Source: Haliclystus octoradiatus
Lineage: Eukaryota; Cnidaria; Staurozoa; Stauromedusae; Haliclystidae
NCBI GenBank assembly: GCA_916610825.1
Contig: OU744451.1
Location: 15,709,307-15,773,306, forward strand
DNA: 64,000 nt
Direction of reading: 5' to 3'
Shown: in pieces, positions 54,114-64,000 of the stretch
How the letters are laid out: every line of letters starts with the position of its first letter
How positions within the stretch are numbered: the stretch's first letter is position 1
The notes under the pieces: model-generated
The model's input: the letters and a program-made list of their open reading frames with translations, nothing else
Told to the model about the DNA's origin: nothing
Database searches by the model: none
Translations under genes and position numbers: made by a program

Positions 54114-54540
54114 AGGGGGGATGTTCGGATTGAAATCCCAGATTGTCAACGCACAATACTCCTCAGCCATGACTTTATCTGAATAATATAATTGAAAACT
54201 ACACATTGTGGCTTAGAAATTAAAGCTACATTATCCATGCAATACTTTAATTGACAGCAAGTTCATGTGAATCGTGTCTCATGCCTGCAACAAAACATTT
54301 TGAGCCAGGATACAAAACTAGACATATACCGGTACTTTGCTCATTCAAAAGTCAATTAGTTCTCATGGAATTTTGATGGTATTTCTGGGTTGTTGGATCC
54401 ACCCCCATGCAAACTGAAGTGCAGAATGCAATTGCAAATAATCCACAATCAACACCATTTGTTTGCTGCTCAACAGGTGCTATATTGACATTTAGCTCTA
54501 AATACGAGCAATTCATTAGTTATTCCAGTTTTCGTACTGT
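54114..54540 (+). other. Polypurine tract and start of a 3' LTR
   Basis: AGGGGGGA at 54114-54121 immediately precedes TGTTCGG at 54122, the usual tract-TG order after a pol stop. The LTR's right end is not defined (54540 is a guess), because the 5' LTR is missing for comparison. Confidence 0.6.
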
Positions 54541-54857
54541 CTGCCAGTAATGTTGTTCAAACTAAACTGTCATATACAGTCACTGATTTATGGAGTGGGT
54601 CTCCCGCAACACAAATCCAAAGCAGCTGGCCTGTATGCAAAATTTGCACAAATTTTGAATGACACGGCAGACAACCACTTTCTGCACCTATTCGTCAGTC
54701 AGCATCAACCCACTCTTAATCCTTGTTTTTTTTTGTAATTTGATAACAATAATTTCCTCCTCTCTTTGGTGGTTTTGAGAAGGTAACTGCGTTGTAATTT
54801 GTTATTTTAACACCAGCTGATTCTTTTATTTCGATTTGGGATGCTTCTTTTCCATTT

Positions 54858-55320
54858 TCAGCCTTTGAACCTAGCCTCCCAGCATGCACACTTTTTTTTC
54901 TTCTTTTTCTTTAGCTCTTTATCTTGCAGACTGGGAGTTACTACTATCTTCCGATCATTTTGCTTCCGTTGAATTATGGGTTTTTGCTGTGGCAATGCTT
55001 TTTTCTCAAGATATAAACCAGAGTCAATTGGAGTCGCTGACTTTAGGCTTTGAAGGGCCATTTCAAGTGCCTTATTGGCATTTGTTAGTGCACTTTTCTC
55101 CTTCACTAACTAACTAGAAGCTTTTATTTGCGCAAGGTATTCCCTGCACTTTCTTGCATCATGACATCAGTTTTCATCAGATAATTATTCTGTATTTTCA
55201 TCTGACAGTAAGTCAGGATTTACTTCTGTTTCGAAATAATCGTCTAATTCGTCTTCAAGTCCATAATCGACATCTTCTTCTGGCCAGCTTTTGCAAGCCT
55301 TAGGCGTTGGTCTATTTTTT
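54858..55320 (-). other. Possible decayed coding segments
   Basis: Minus-strand frames show a Lys-rich helical stretch (54858-55106) and an acidic stretch containing WPEEDVDYGLEDELDDYF (about 55190-55310, ending in a stop). They may belong to the transposase-like gene at 57.8-60 kb, but no domain confirms this. Confidence 0.3.
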
Positions 55321-55334
55321 TTTTTTTTTTGTAT

Positions 55335-55545
55335 TTATCATTTTTCCACGAACCGGGTAAGCTTACAGCTTTTTTTCACCGGGGTGGTTGGTTAATTTGT
55401 TAGTATTTTGAAGCTTGTGTGCGTTTAATAGCCGGATGCCCTTCCTGACGCCAACCTATAGTGCTTCGGACAGGGATTGAACCCGAGACCCTGCGGGCCG
55501 TGGTCCAACACCCTAGCCACTACACCAAGGCCGCACTATTATTTT
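55335..55545 (-). repeat. tRNA-derived SINE, copy 3
   Basis: On the minus strand, GCGGCCTTGGTGTAGTGG, then the perfect B box GGGTTCAATCCC, the body TTGGCGTCAGGAAGGGC and the tail TTACCCGGTTCGTGG. Best-preserved of the three copies. Confidence 0.9.
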
Positions 55546-56841
55546 CTCTATTCTTCATTTAACTGAATACATGGATCTTGTGAATTAATTGCATTTGTAT
55601 TCGATCCTCAATTGCTGTACCTAGGTTAAAATGTGGGTTAAATAGATATTCAATTTGCAACTGATTCATGAATACTCATTTTCTTCTGATAGAATCACAG
55701 CGAGAAAATGCTTGCAGATAATCAGAGTTCTCTCCCAGTCTTTGCATTCACGTGAAGGTCGTAATTTGCCTGTACCAAAATTCACCTGATACGTTTTGAT
55801 ACCTGAATCGTTAGTTGTATTTTTTTACATTAAAAACCTTTTCAGCTAACTTTGGACCAAATTGGATCATTAGCATATTTTGATTCTGCCAGACATAAAA
55901 ACACTAAATCATCAAATGTGACTAAACTGTCTAACTTAAGGCTTTTTTACGCCATTGATTACATGCATGGCCAGGTAGTCTTAACACAATGGCAATAAGA
56001 GTGCTTGATGAAGTTACATCTTTGCTAAAACTTAATTTTTCAAAAGGGATAGAAGCAGCAAGTAATTAGATGTGGATAATTTATATTATACCAAGTTTGA
56101 AAATAGACTACATTATGTTGCCATTCAAAGAGAATTGTACATTCGCAGCAAACATCAGATGAAGTAATTTGCACTGATTGAGTAATATTGCATGTAGGTC
56201 AATCTTACCAGAGGTATGAAAACGCAATTCTGTCTACAATATGAGTATAATAGGCTTACTTACTGAACCCCAAAGTCACTATCATACCCATTATTGTTAA
56301 CACTGTCACTACCTGCAAAATAATTCAGGATTTCAGAAACTTGAGATCTAAATACCAATAGTTTAACCTCAACATGAAAGTAGTAAATCATAAAATCACA
56401 AATACTCACATATTCAAATGTGTTTTGCTCAATTCAAACATAGAAGTGATCACAGTGTCAAACCAAATAACCAATGAATTGCATAGCAAGTTGCATTGAA
56501 ACAGGGTAAATATTTTTGCAAGTATTGTTGTAAATATAACTATGACTGACAAAGCGAAGGAGCTATTCACCTTGAATTCAACATGTGTTTGTATCTCAGA
56601 GTCACTCGGTTAATTTTCGCTTGAGAGGATCCCCTCATTTACTGGCTCTGTGATTGATGGGTTTTCAATCAATGTATTATCATCAGTATTATCATCATCT
56701 TCGTCATCCGTATCGTAGATATCATCAACCAATGAGAAATTCACTCTGCTTCACATCATCTTTGCTAGCCAATCTGATGTAGCATCTTGGTCAGCTGACG
56801 TTGATGGACTCTGCTGTACAGTTGAATTTGTTGAAATTAAG

Positions 56842-56845
<4 letters not shown>
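55546..56845. other. Intergenic or intronic, little seen
   Basis: An acidic minus-strand frame at about 56610-56720 (contains YDTDDEDDDNTDDNT) is open but is preceded by a stop, so I do not call it a gene. Confidence 0.35.

Positions 56846-56932
<87 letters not shown>
56846..56932. repeat. (TA)n microsatellite
   Basis: About 43 uninterrupted TA units, directly abutting a tandem array; a second, imperfect TA-rich stretch lies at 57667-57700 on its other side. Confidence 0.97.
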
Positions 56933-56934
<2 letters not shown>

Positions 56935-57666
56935 CAGCAGACAAGTACATGTTTCTGGCCATTAGCCTTCATCAGTACTGCTCAGTGAGCGAACAAGGAA
57001 CTGACTTCAGTATATAACCTAAGTCAAGATGAGTTATAAATGTGGTGAAAAAATTCATCACATGAAAAAAACATCTGTGCCATACCAGAGTGCTCAAACT
57101 ACCGAAGTAGTGGGCAATGCATATCGCAAATAGTATAGACACATCCCAAGTCGATAGTGCTCAAAATTGCGCATGCGCAATTGAGACATACATAGCAGCA
57201 GACAAGTACATGTTTCTGGCCATTAGCCTTCATCAGTACTGCTCAGTGAGCGAACAAGGAACTGACTTCAGTATATAACCTAAGTCAAGATGAGTTATAA
57301 ATGTGGTGAAAAAATTCATCACATGAAAAAAACATCTGTGCCATACCAGAGTGCTCAAACTACCGAAGTAGTGGGCAATGCATATCGCAAATAGTATAGA
57401 CACATCCCAAGTCGATAGTGCTCAAAATTGCGCATGCGCAATTGAGACATACATAGCAGCAGACAAGTACATGTTTCTGGCCATTAGCCTTCATCAGTAC
57501 TGCTCAGTGAGCGAACAAGGAACTGACTTCAGTATATAACCTAAGTCAAGATGAGTTATAAATGTGGTGAAAAAATTCATCACATGAAAAAAACATCTGT
57601 GCCATACCAGAGTGCTCAAACTACCGAAGTAGTGGGCAATGCATATCGCAAATAGTATAGACACAT
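56933..57666. repeat. 261-bp tandem repeat, 2.8 copies
   Basis: Unit starts at 56933, 57194 and 57455 (AGCAGCAGACAAGTACATG); the third copy stops at about 57666. The copies appear identical by eye. Each complete unit ends with TTGCGCATGCGCAA (57167-57180, 57428-57441), a perfect palindrome matching the NRF-1 consensus. Confidence 0.97.
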
Positions 57667-57779
57667 AAATATATATGTATATATATATATTTATATATAC
57701 TGTACACGTTTTATGAATTAAAATAGCATACTGGATACAGAATAACTTAAATTCAAACCCAAAGCAAACTTACTACTGT

Positions 57780-59990
57780 ATAAATATGTAGAATAATAAA
57801 ATCAAACTTTGATTCACTTACATGATACTGAAAGAAGGATTCAAAATTGGAGAGGTATTTCTTCTCAGTTAAGACGAAATGCCAAGCTTTTCCCTTGAAT
57901 TTCAAATCCAGAGCTTGCTTCACAAGTGGGCGACTTAATAAAGGATGTGAACCGTTACGGTGAACAAAACAAATGTCTTTGACAGTCTTGTGGAGTAAAG
58001 GCCGTCCACTTTCGTCAGGAAATGCAATTTTGGAAAACATGGACTCTATGACACACACATTGTAGGAACAGCATTTACAACTTTTACTTAGGTTATAAGT
58101 TGACTCTTTACTGAATAATGTGTACCAAAAATGTTCATTAGATAATTTTGCAAAGCTTTTTCCTTTGACCAGTCATGTTTGCGGAGATCACCGATCAAAC
58201 AAATGATATAACCAACCTCAACTATAACTTACTCTTCCTCAAATTGTTTTAGAAGCAGAATGTAACCATCTGTTTCATCGATCGATGTAGGAGGCTCTAG
58301 GTCCAAAATATCCCGGGTTGAAAAATAATAAGATCTAGAAAATGGGGAACTGGTATGTCAGCTGAGCACACACACTGAATTGATAAATGTAATGCACAGA
58401 CCTTGCCATTTCTGCATGGTTTTATTATCTTTCCATTCCCCTTCTATACCACAGACACATAATGTAGAACAAAACTTCTTTGCATCTTTGCAGGGGCACC
58501 CTGGTCTCTTCCTTGACCTTCAACTGCAGGTACATACGCAAGAAACCTGTTACGATAAAATGAGCTAATCAACATGCTGACACACTCTGTGCATCTCTGT
58601 GTCACACAGCTGGAATAAATTTAACAATTAAGTGCACTTACAGAATTTACTCATGTTTGCAAATAAAAAATGATCACATACTTCAGGATCAGCTACCAAT
58701 GTTTGTTGGTTGACTTCTAGTCCAATTTGAGAATCATAACAATTACAATGATTTTTATCGACCCGATCCATTGAAATATCTGACGCTTTGTCGTTAGATT
58801 TGACTCTGATGAATAATGCAAGAATTAAAGATGAGGACGAAGACCTCTTACCTAAATCTTCTGTAATACTTCAAAGTTTTGAGGTTCAATTGTCAAAGAC
58901 AATATTTTTAGAGCTGTAAATGATTTAGTTTACTCCGGAAACAGTTTCTTTGGCTCATTTTCTAACAAGGGCCCGCGACTGCATTTTTCATTATGCATGA
59001 ATGCCAGAAACATTATGCATCACATTTGTTCACAACTCCTGAATTCATTATAATAATTGCAAATTTCAAAATTAGAACATATTGTAATATGAAACTATAT
59101 GGTTCGGCAGTGCAGTGTCACATATGAAACAAACCTTTAATTTTGCAACGTCTCCTTTGCACTGTTGAGAACAGTACCAAAAGTGGTTGACGATTGGATC
59201 GATCCAAATTGATATTTCCTCCTAACCTTTGACTTAAGCGCCAGGGTGCAAAGCTTTGTTGATGCTTTTAGCTTTGTTCCACGTGTCCATTTCATGAAAT
59301 AGATTTTCCAGGTTAGGATAACAAACTGAAGAAGAAATTTTTAAAAAGATAAAACTTAGACTTTAGATAAAATATTTAAAAAGATAAAACAGTCATTTTT
59401 TTTAAGCATAATGATCATTGCAGTCACCTTTCAATTCTCTAATCAATTTTGCAACACTAGTCGAAGCATCAGTAGTTAAATCAGAGACCTCCATACGACC
59501 GCAAAAATGTATGAGAAGTTTATGAAGGGCAAAAACTTCCATAACCGAGGAGTTACCCTTCGTTTCTCTCTTGTCGATTTTCTTAAAATCAACAACAATC
59601 TTTGTGAATTGCTCCATTACTACATAATAACAATATGATACTGAATGGCCAGGAGGATCATTTCTTCCGTCACCAGCAGGCGCAACAGAAGATGGAGTAA
59701 TTACTTCAATTATTGTCTCTTTCATTTGCTTCCAAAAACTAATAACAACATGAGATGTGTATAAGCGCTGACAATTATAATAAGATGTTGCAGAGGATAA
59801 CAAAGATTGAACAATTCTGCAAATAACAAAATTTTAGAAAATAAGTTGCCAGATAATGTAATTGAAGAAGACAACAGTACATCATTTACATAAACATTTT
59901 TATTATTGGTTACTCGGAGTACTCCAGAATACTTCCACTGTCCATGATGACCGTCTTCACACCACCATCTTGAATCAACAACAAAGCCCC
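57780..59990 (-). pseudogene. Transposase-like gene (GDGRND-P-GHS family), several segments
   Basis: Read on the minus strand from 59.99 kb down: WWCEDGHHGQWKYSGVLRV and VNDVLLSSSITLSGN (59830-59990); a 133-residue frame 59402-59803 with APAGDGRNDPPGHSVSYC, KKIDKRETKGNSSVM and SDLTTDASTSV, whose Asp residues look like a DDE nuclease; then YPNLENLFHEMDTWNKAKS and, in another frame, IDPIVNHFWYCSQQCKGD (59140-59330); further pieces at 58230-58316 (donor GTAAGT) and 57815-58060 (KALDLKFKGKAWHF-like region, NFESFFQYH). The motif order matches a widespread animal transposase-like family sometimes linked to THAP domains, perhaps Kolobok; assignment is from memory. Some breaks have splice-like borders, others are frameshifts, so a decayed transposon is more likely than a domesticated gene. 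Confidence 0.65.
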
Positions 59991-60219
59991 ACATTTTCCT
60001 GCTTGCTAACGTTAAACGATTTCACAAAAATATTACCATCGCTTTGGAAACATTTACATATATCCCCTTTCAACTTCTTCAACTTATTTACAGTCACAAT
60101 GACTCTCATACCATCTGCCAATTTACCCATTTCTTCTTCTTCATCTCCTAACCTTAACATTTCCTCAAAACCACCATCTACCAATTTCAAAACTTCTTTG
60201 GCTAAGTTTCTGTTTGAAG

Positions 60220-60830
60220 ATGGCCTTTATTCATCGCTGACATCCATTGAAATACAATCAACGTTAGTGTGTTCCAAGTCCGGTCCAAAGAAACTCGAAT
60301 GTCGTTTATAAGTGAGTGTGGGTTGAAGACGGCATAATTGTATTTGTTGTTCTAGGATAAGTTGTGTTAAGTTGTTCTTAAAGATAGGTTTTAGGAGTCG
60401 TTCAAAGTCAGGATGATATGGGAGTACTATTGGTAGGATTTGTTTGGATGTTGTTCGTGTTGTTGAGGGTTTTTCAGTTTTTTGTTTTGAAAGTATGAGT
60501 TTCATTGCTTTGAGGAGGGTTGAGGGATAGATAATCTCTCTCTATGAATGAAAGGTAGAGTAGATAAAGTCTGAAGTGTAGGATTTTAGGGTCCAATATA
60601 TTTTGGTAGTAGCATGCTGTCTGAGATTTGACGATGCCTAATTTAGTGTCTTGAGAGTGAAAGGATTTGAAGGGTAGGGTATTGTTGGTATCTGTTGGTT
60701 TACGGTATAGGTCTGTGGACAGCGTTCCATTATTAATACCGATATAGAATTTTAGATCTAAAAATGCAATATTTGTTTTGGATGATTCCTTAGTGAGTTT
60801 TATTTGTTGGCTTGATTTTTGTTTATTTCA
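60220..60830 (-). pseudogene. Penelope-like or DIRS-like reverse transcriptase fragment
   Basis: The minus strand encodes FLDLKFYIGINNGTLSTDLYRKPTDTNN followed by LPFKSFHS in one frame (about 60610-60830), then in frame 60227-60505 ILPIVLPYHPDFERLLKPIF and LTYKRHSS. This order (FLDL...LYRKPTD...HP.FE) is the end of an RT palm/thumb and connector as in Penelope-like elements. Stops and frame changes show decay; the catalytic part of the RT is not present. Confidence 0.7.
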
Positions 60831-60855
60831 ATTTACGCAATATCTTGACATATTA

Positions 60856-61378
60856 TTACAAGACTACAATAACAGAAGCAGACTGCAATTTATAGTCTCT
60901 GTATGATACTTCACAATAGTATGTACCACTAGCAGAATACAACTTTAAAATATTATGGTTATGTCCTGCCAGGATTTCGACATGGTTTCGAAACCAGGTA
61001 TACTGTATTTCATTAGCATCACCATTACCCGTTGCCACGACCCCTGTGTAGTGGCTATCTCCATCAAAACCATAATTGTGTCAGGACCGTGGATAATCCT
61101 TGGAGCGATTGATTGCCTTCCTTCGTCGATGGGGTATGAATATGCTATATTTTTCATGTCATACTCAAAATTTAAATGCGGAATGCCATTGATAGATATT
61201 ATTCCCACAATGAATCCATCCAGAAGAGGATTGTAGCGTTGCTCGTTGACATCATAGTACCGGTCAGATCTCGATTGGAAGGCACCTTTCCATGATGTTG
61301 TGAGCATGGTTTGCTCAAATGAGCCATAAGTTGACGTGGTTACTCTCAGAAGGGTAATTTCTATATCTTGGTCGACAC
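60856..61378 (-). other. Coding-like segment with an Ig-like end, frame-shifted
   Basis: From 61378 downward an open frame continues out of the duplicated transposase piece. It carries SRSDRYYDVNEQRYNPLLDG and LNFEYDMKNIAYSYPIDEG, then shifts near 61060 into a frame with QYTWFRNHVEIL and SGTYYCEVSYRDY, which resembles the W and Y-x-C core of an immunoglobulin domain. It ends in a stop at about 60856. No parent gene recognised. Confidence 0.4.
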
Positions 61379-61764
61379 TAGTCGAAGCATCAGTAGTTAA
61401 ATCAGAGACCTCCATACGACCGCACAAGTGTATGAGAAGTTTATGAAGAGCAAAAATTTTCATAACAGAGGAGTTACTCTTCGTTTCTCTCTTGTCGATT
61501 TTCTTAAAATCAACAAAATCAACAACAATCTTTGTGAATTGCTCCATTACTACATAATAACAATATGATACTGAATGGCCAGGAGGATCATTTCTTCCGT
61601 CACCAGCAGGCGCAACAGAATATGGAGTAATTACTTCAATTATTGTCTCTTTCATTTGCTTCCAAAAACTAATAACAACATGAGATGTGTATAAGCGCTG
61701 ACAATTATAATAAGATGTTGCAGAGGATAACAAAGATTGAACAATTCTGCAAATAACAAAATTT
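61378..61764 (-). repeat. Duplicate of the transposase segment at 59455-59840
   Basis: About 385 bp nearly identical to 59455-59838 (few substitutions, one 9-base insertion of ATCAACAAA type), same orientation. It carries the same GDGRND-P-GHS motif. Its outer edge, AACAAAATTTT, is where the viral-like sequence begins. Confidence 0.93.
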
Positions 61765-61765
61765 T

Positions 61766-62167
61766 TCCTTACTAGCTAAACAATCCCTTCCTTATAGGAG
61801 AAGCGCATAGGTTGCCCCTAGGGACGCCTGTACTCAAGGTAGATCCACCGAAAACATTACTAATCGATAAAGCAGCAAGACACCCCTCAGCCTACCGTGG
61901 CCTCAGTCACTTCGGTAGATAGTGCCCCACCGCCCCCCTAGCCGTAACTAGGAGGGCTACCCCTTTGCCCATCCCTCCAGAAAGGATTGCCTATTTTTCA
62001 TTCACTTGCGGTTCCAGGTTACCAAGCCTTTCCCCGCTAGAACCGGGTAGATCTGGGAAATCTACCCAACTCAGACATAACAAAACAGAAACAATAACAC
62101 TACAATAATATATTTGCAACGACCAGCGTCACACCCGTACAATAACTCACCATATTCCAATACTCCC
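61766..62167 (-). other. Hairpin-rich non-coding tail next to the RdRp
   Basis: GC-rich, without ORF. On the minus strand it contains consecutive strong stems: GGGTAGAT/ATCTACCC (about 62041-62063), GGTTC/GAACC enclosing a G-rich loop just beside it, CCCTCCTAG/CTAGGGGGG (about 61935-61960) and CTACCG/CGGTAG (about 61892-61918). It follows the RdRp stop, so it is placed like a viral 3' UTR. Function inferred from position and structure only. Confidence 0.55.
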
Positions 62168-64000
62168 CTAATTACACATAACCCTCGACTTACCCTCTCT
62201 CATTAAACGACTCCCTACTTCTTCTTCCACCCACAACAATCTCCTCTCAAACATCTTCTCCCCTAAGTTACGAGCGGAGAACAAACCAGACACGACACTC
62301 TCAAAGGAAGACACCAAAAACCCGGCAAAATCTGATGAGAAATAATCAGTAAGGGGGATCGGCACCTTCCAGTCACCCAATAACCATCTCGCATACATCC
62401 TCTTCGTTAGCCGCTTCTTCATCCTCTCGACGTGTGGCAAACTCTCTACATCCACGATTCTCTCTTCCTCACCCCTATCTAAAGCTATCCTCTCCAGCAC
62501 ACCACGCACAGCCCCCGACAACTCCCTGCTCTTCTTAACCTTCACCGGTCGATCAAGCACTTTTCCGATCCACCCTCCCCCACTACAGGTTCGAAGAATT
62601 CCTTCTCCACCTCAATACGACCTAAGAGAGCAGATTCCCCCAGACCCCACCCTCTCACTACGGCCTCTCTCACTCTATCCCACTCCAAAAATGACAATTT
62701 CCACCCGCTCAACCTCCCCTTCCACGCCCCGAGATCAGTAACTATCCTCTTCAAAGGCCGCAACACTCTAAACCTCAACCACAAACCACCCCACCCTTCT
62801 CTCAACACCTTTCCAAAAACACACTCTCCCCAAACGCCCCCGCCCCCCATACTCACAGGTGTCAGACAAAAAGACCTCATCTCCTCCTCACTCATCCCTG
62901 CCTCCACCCCATCAGCAAGCATATGCCCAACCACCTTCCTCCAGACGCCACCCCTTATCCCCAGATGATGCCATTGGCTAAGCCTACTACTCACTCTCAT
63001 CCAACCGGTAGGTGCCACAGCAAGGATAGGATTACGCCACAAAAGACTTACTATACTACGCGCTACGTACCCGCTAATCCTCTTCTCACTTATCACTTTC
63101 CGCAAAAACTCCCCTCTCTCCCTACTAAAGAATATCTTCCCAGGATTCACTTCATACCCGATCTTCTGGTAACAATCTATCATATAACGTACCTGCCTGA
63201 GATTCTCCAGACCGAATATGATATCATCACCTTGGGCACAAAAACCGTGGACACGAACATTCTCACCCAACCTCTCTTGTACCATATTTCTCACAACTCG
63301 AAACGACCCGATGTTTAAGAGTGTATCCAGTAACCCGGTCCAACGCCAACCGCTCCCGACCCCATTCTCCCACACACTCCTTTTCCCCATATACTCAATC
63401 AAAGGTGGTTTTTGCTCGAAACAACGCACTATCACCTCTGCCACTTCACCGACCTCCCCCCCGACCTTCTCCTGGATAAAATCCGCGATTACTCCCAAAC
63501 ACACTAAAACGCTGCTTTTCGACTGATGTTGGTCGAATTGAGACTGGTCAAAAGGAATTTTCCAGATACTCCTATCCCCACACATTAACCGTTCCTTTTC
63601 CATTACCCTGTTCACGCCACTCGCCCCCCGAATAAAGTAGACACATCACTACCGAGCAACCCCCTTCCAAAACGTGACTCACATAATCCATCTTCCGAAA
63701 TAACTTATTCCCACTTTTCACTACCGCCCGGACCTTCCCACTCTCCGACTTTTGCATAACTTTGATCACATCCTGAGTCACCTCCTTCAGCTCTTTACCA
63801 ACATCAGCATCGCTTAAATACTTTGCATCAATGGTTTTATACCCCTTTGTCCGCCTCCTCTTCCCATCTAACCACACTTCACTCTTCAATCCGTCACCTG
63901 CTCTACCTCTCGTCCATACCCCAGTACGAACCCAGTCCTTAATACTAAACACATCCTTCGGCCTATGCCACTCCTCCTCCAACACCCCGCGGATCTCTTT
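62168..64000 (-). pseudogene. Toti-like viral RNA-dependent RNA polymerase (endogenous viral element), cut by window edge
   Basis: Copies viral RNA in the parent virus; here embedded in a cellular-looking contig. Three overlapping frames: 63572-63999 (open at the window edge, with KSESGKVRAVVKSGNK, a pre-motif region), 62542-63615 (core) and 62168-62560 (C-terminal part, stop at 62168). In the core frame: motif A DQSQFDQ (residue 23 on), motif B GSGWRWTG (87 on) with a following Asn, motif C QGDD (128-131), a motif D-like YEVNPGK and motif E-like GEFLRKVI near 168. GDD and this layout point to the Totiviridae/Ghabrivirales side rather than to a reverse transcriptase (YADD). The outer two segments share a frame and the middle one is shifted, so two compensating indels are likely, close to runs of C. 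Composition is GC-rich with a purine-rich coding strand, unlike everything else here. Confidence 0.85.

Noticed and set aside
56751..56972. ORF with an alternating Tyr-Ile run
   Set aside because: Translation of the (TA)n microsatellite.
62923..63526. Plus-strand ORFs rich in Pro and Thr
   Set aside because: Mirror frames of the minus-strand RdRp, produced by its purine-rich coding strand.

Overview
The window looks like nuclear DNA of an AT-rich invertebrate, probably a marine deuterostome such as a tunicate or relative. The evidence is spliced metazoan genes with GT/AG introns, animal-specific families (C1GALT1, HAUS4, NELFCD), tRNA-derived SINEs, L2/CR1-type LINE, Penelope, BEL/Pao and hAT elements, and frequent TAGGCCTA-like words. 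The phylum is an inference; no rRNA or mitochondrial marker is present.

Host genes: a three-exon alpha-tubulin gene (9547-12159, +); a single-exon core-1 beta-1,3-galactosyltransferase (20710-21777, -) with a broken second copy 3 kb away (24775-25290, -); at least eight exons of HAUS4, an augmin subunit (25731-32581, -); and the first six exons of NELFCD/TH1 (43327-49300, +), whose remaining C-terminal exons are not visible in the window. A few further exons have no assigned product (168-413, 14491-14535, 17192-17325, 22685-22930).

Mobile DNA dominates the rest, with several clean nestings. A 3074-bp hAT transposon (50042-53115) with a perfect 8-bp target duplication sits inside a decayed LTR-retrotransposon pol, which itself lies just after NELFCD exon 6. 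An L2/CR1-like LINE with an intact 1090-aa ORF splits a piggyBac-like MITE (37311-41299). A 322-bp MULE-like MITE with a perfect 9-bp duplication is inserted in a repeat family built from the palindrome GTTCATGAAC, which recurs through the window. Other elements are a decayed BEL/Pao gag (33.35-35.1 kb), two tRNA-SINE families, a 261-bp tandem array flanked by (TA)n, a Penelope RT fragment and a multi-segment transposase-like gene (57.8-60.0 kb).

The right end is the most unusual part. From about 61.77 kb to the window edge, base composition changes abruptly to GC-rich with strong strand skew, and the minus strand encodes an RNA-dependent RNA polymerase of toti-like type (motifs A, B, C with GDD, and a downstream E-like motif), followed by a hairpin-rich stretch resembling a viral 3' UTR. 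This is best read as an endogenous RNA-virus element (or a chimeric join). It abuts a duplicated piece of the neighbouring transposase gene.
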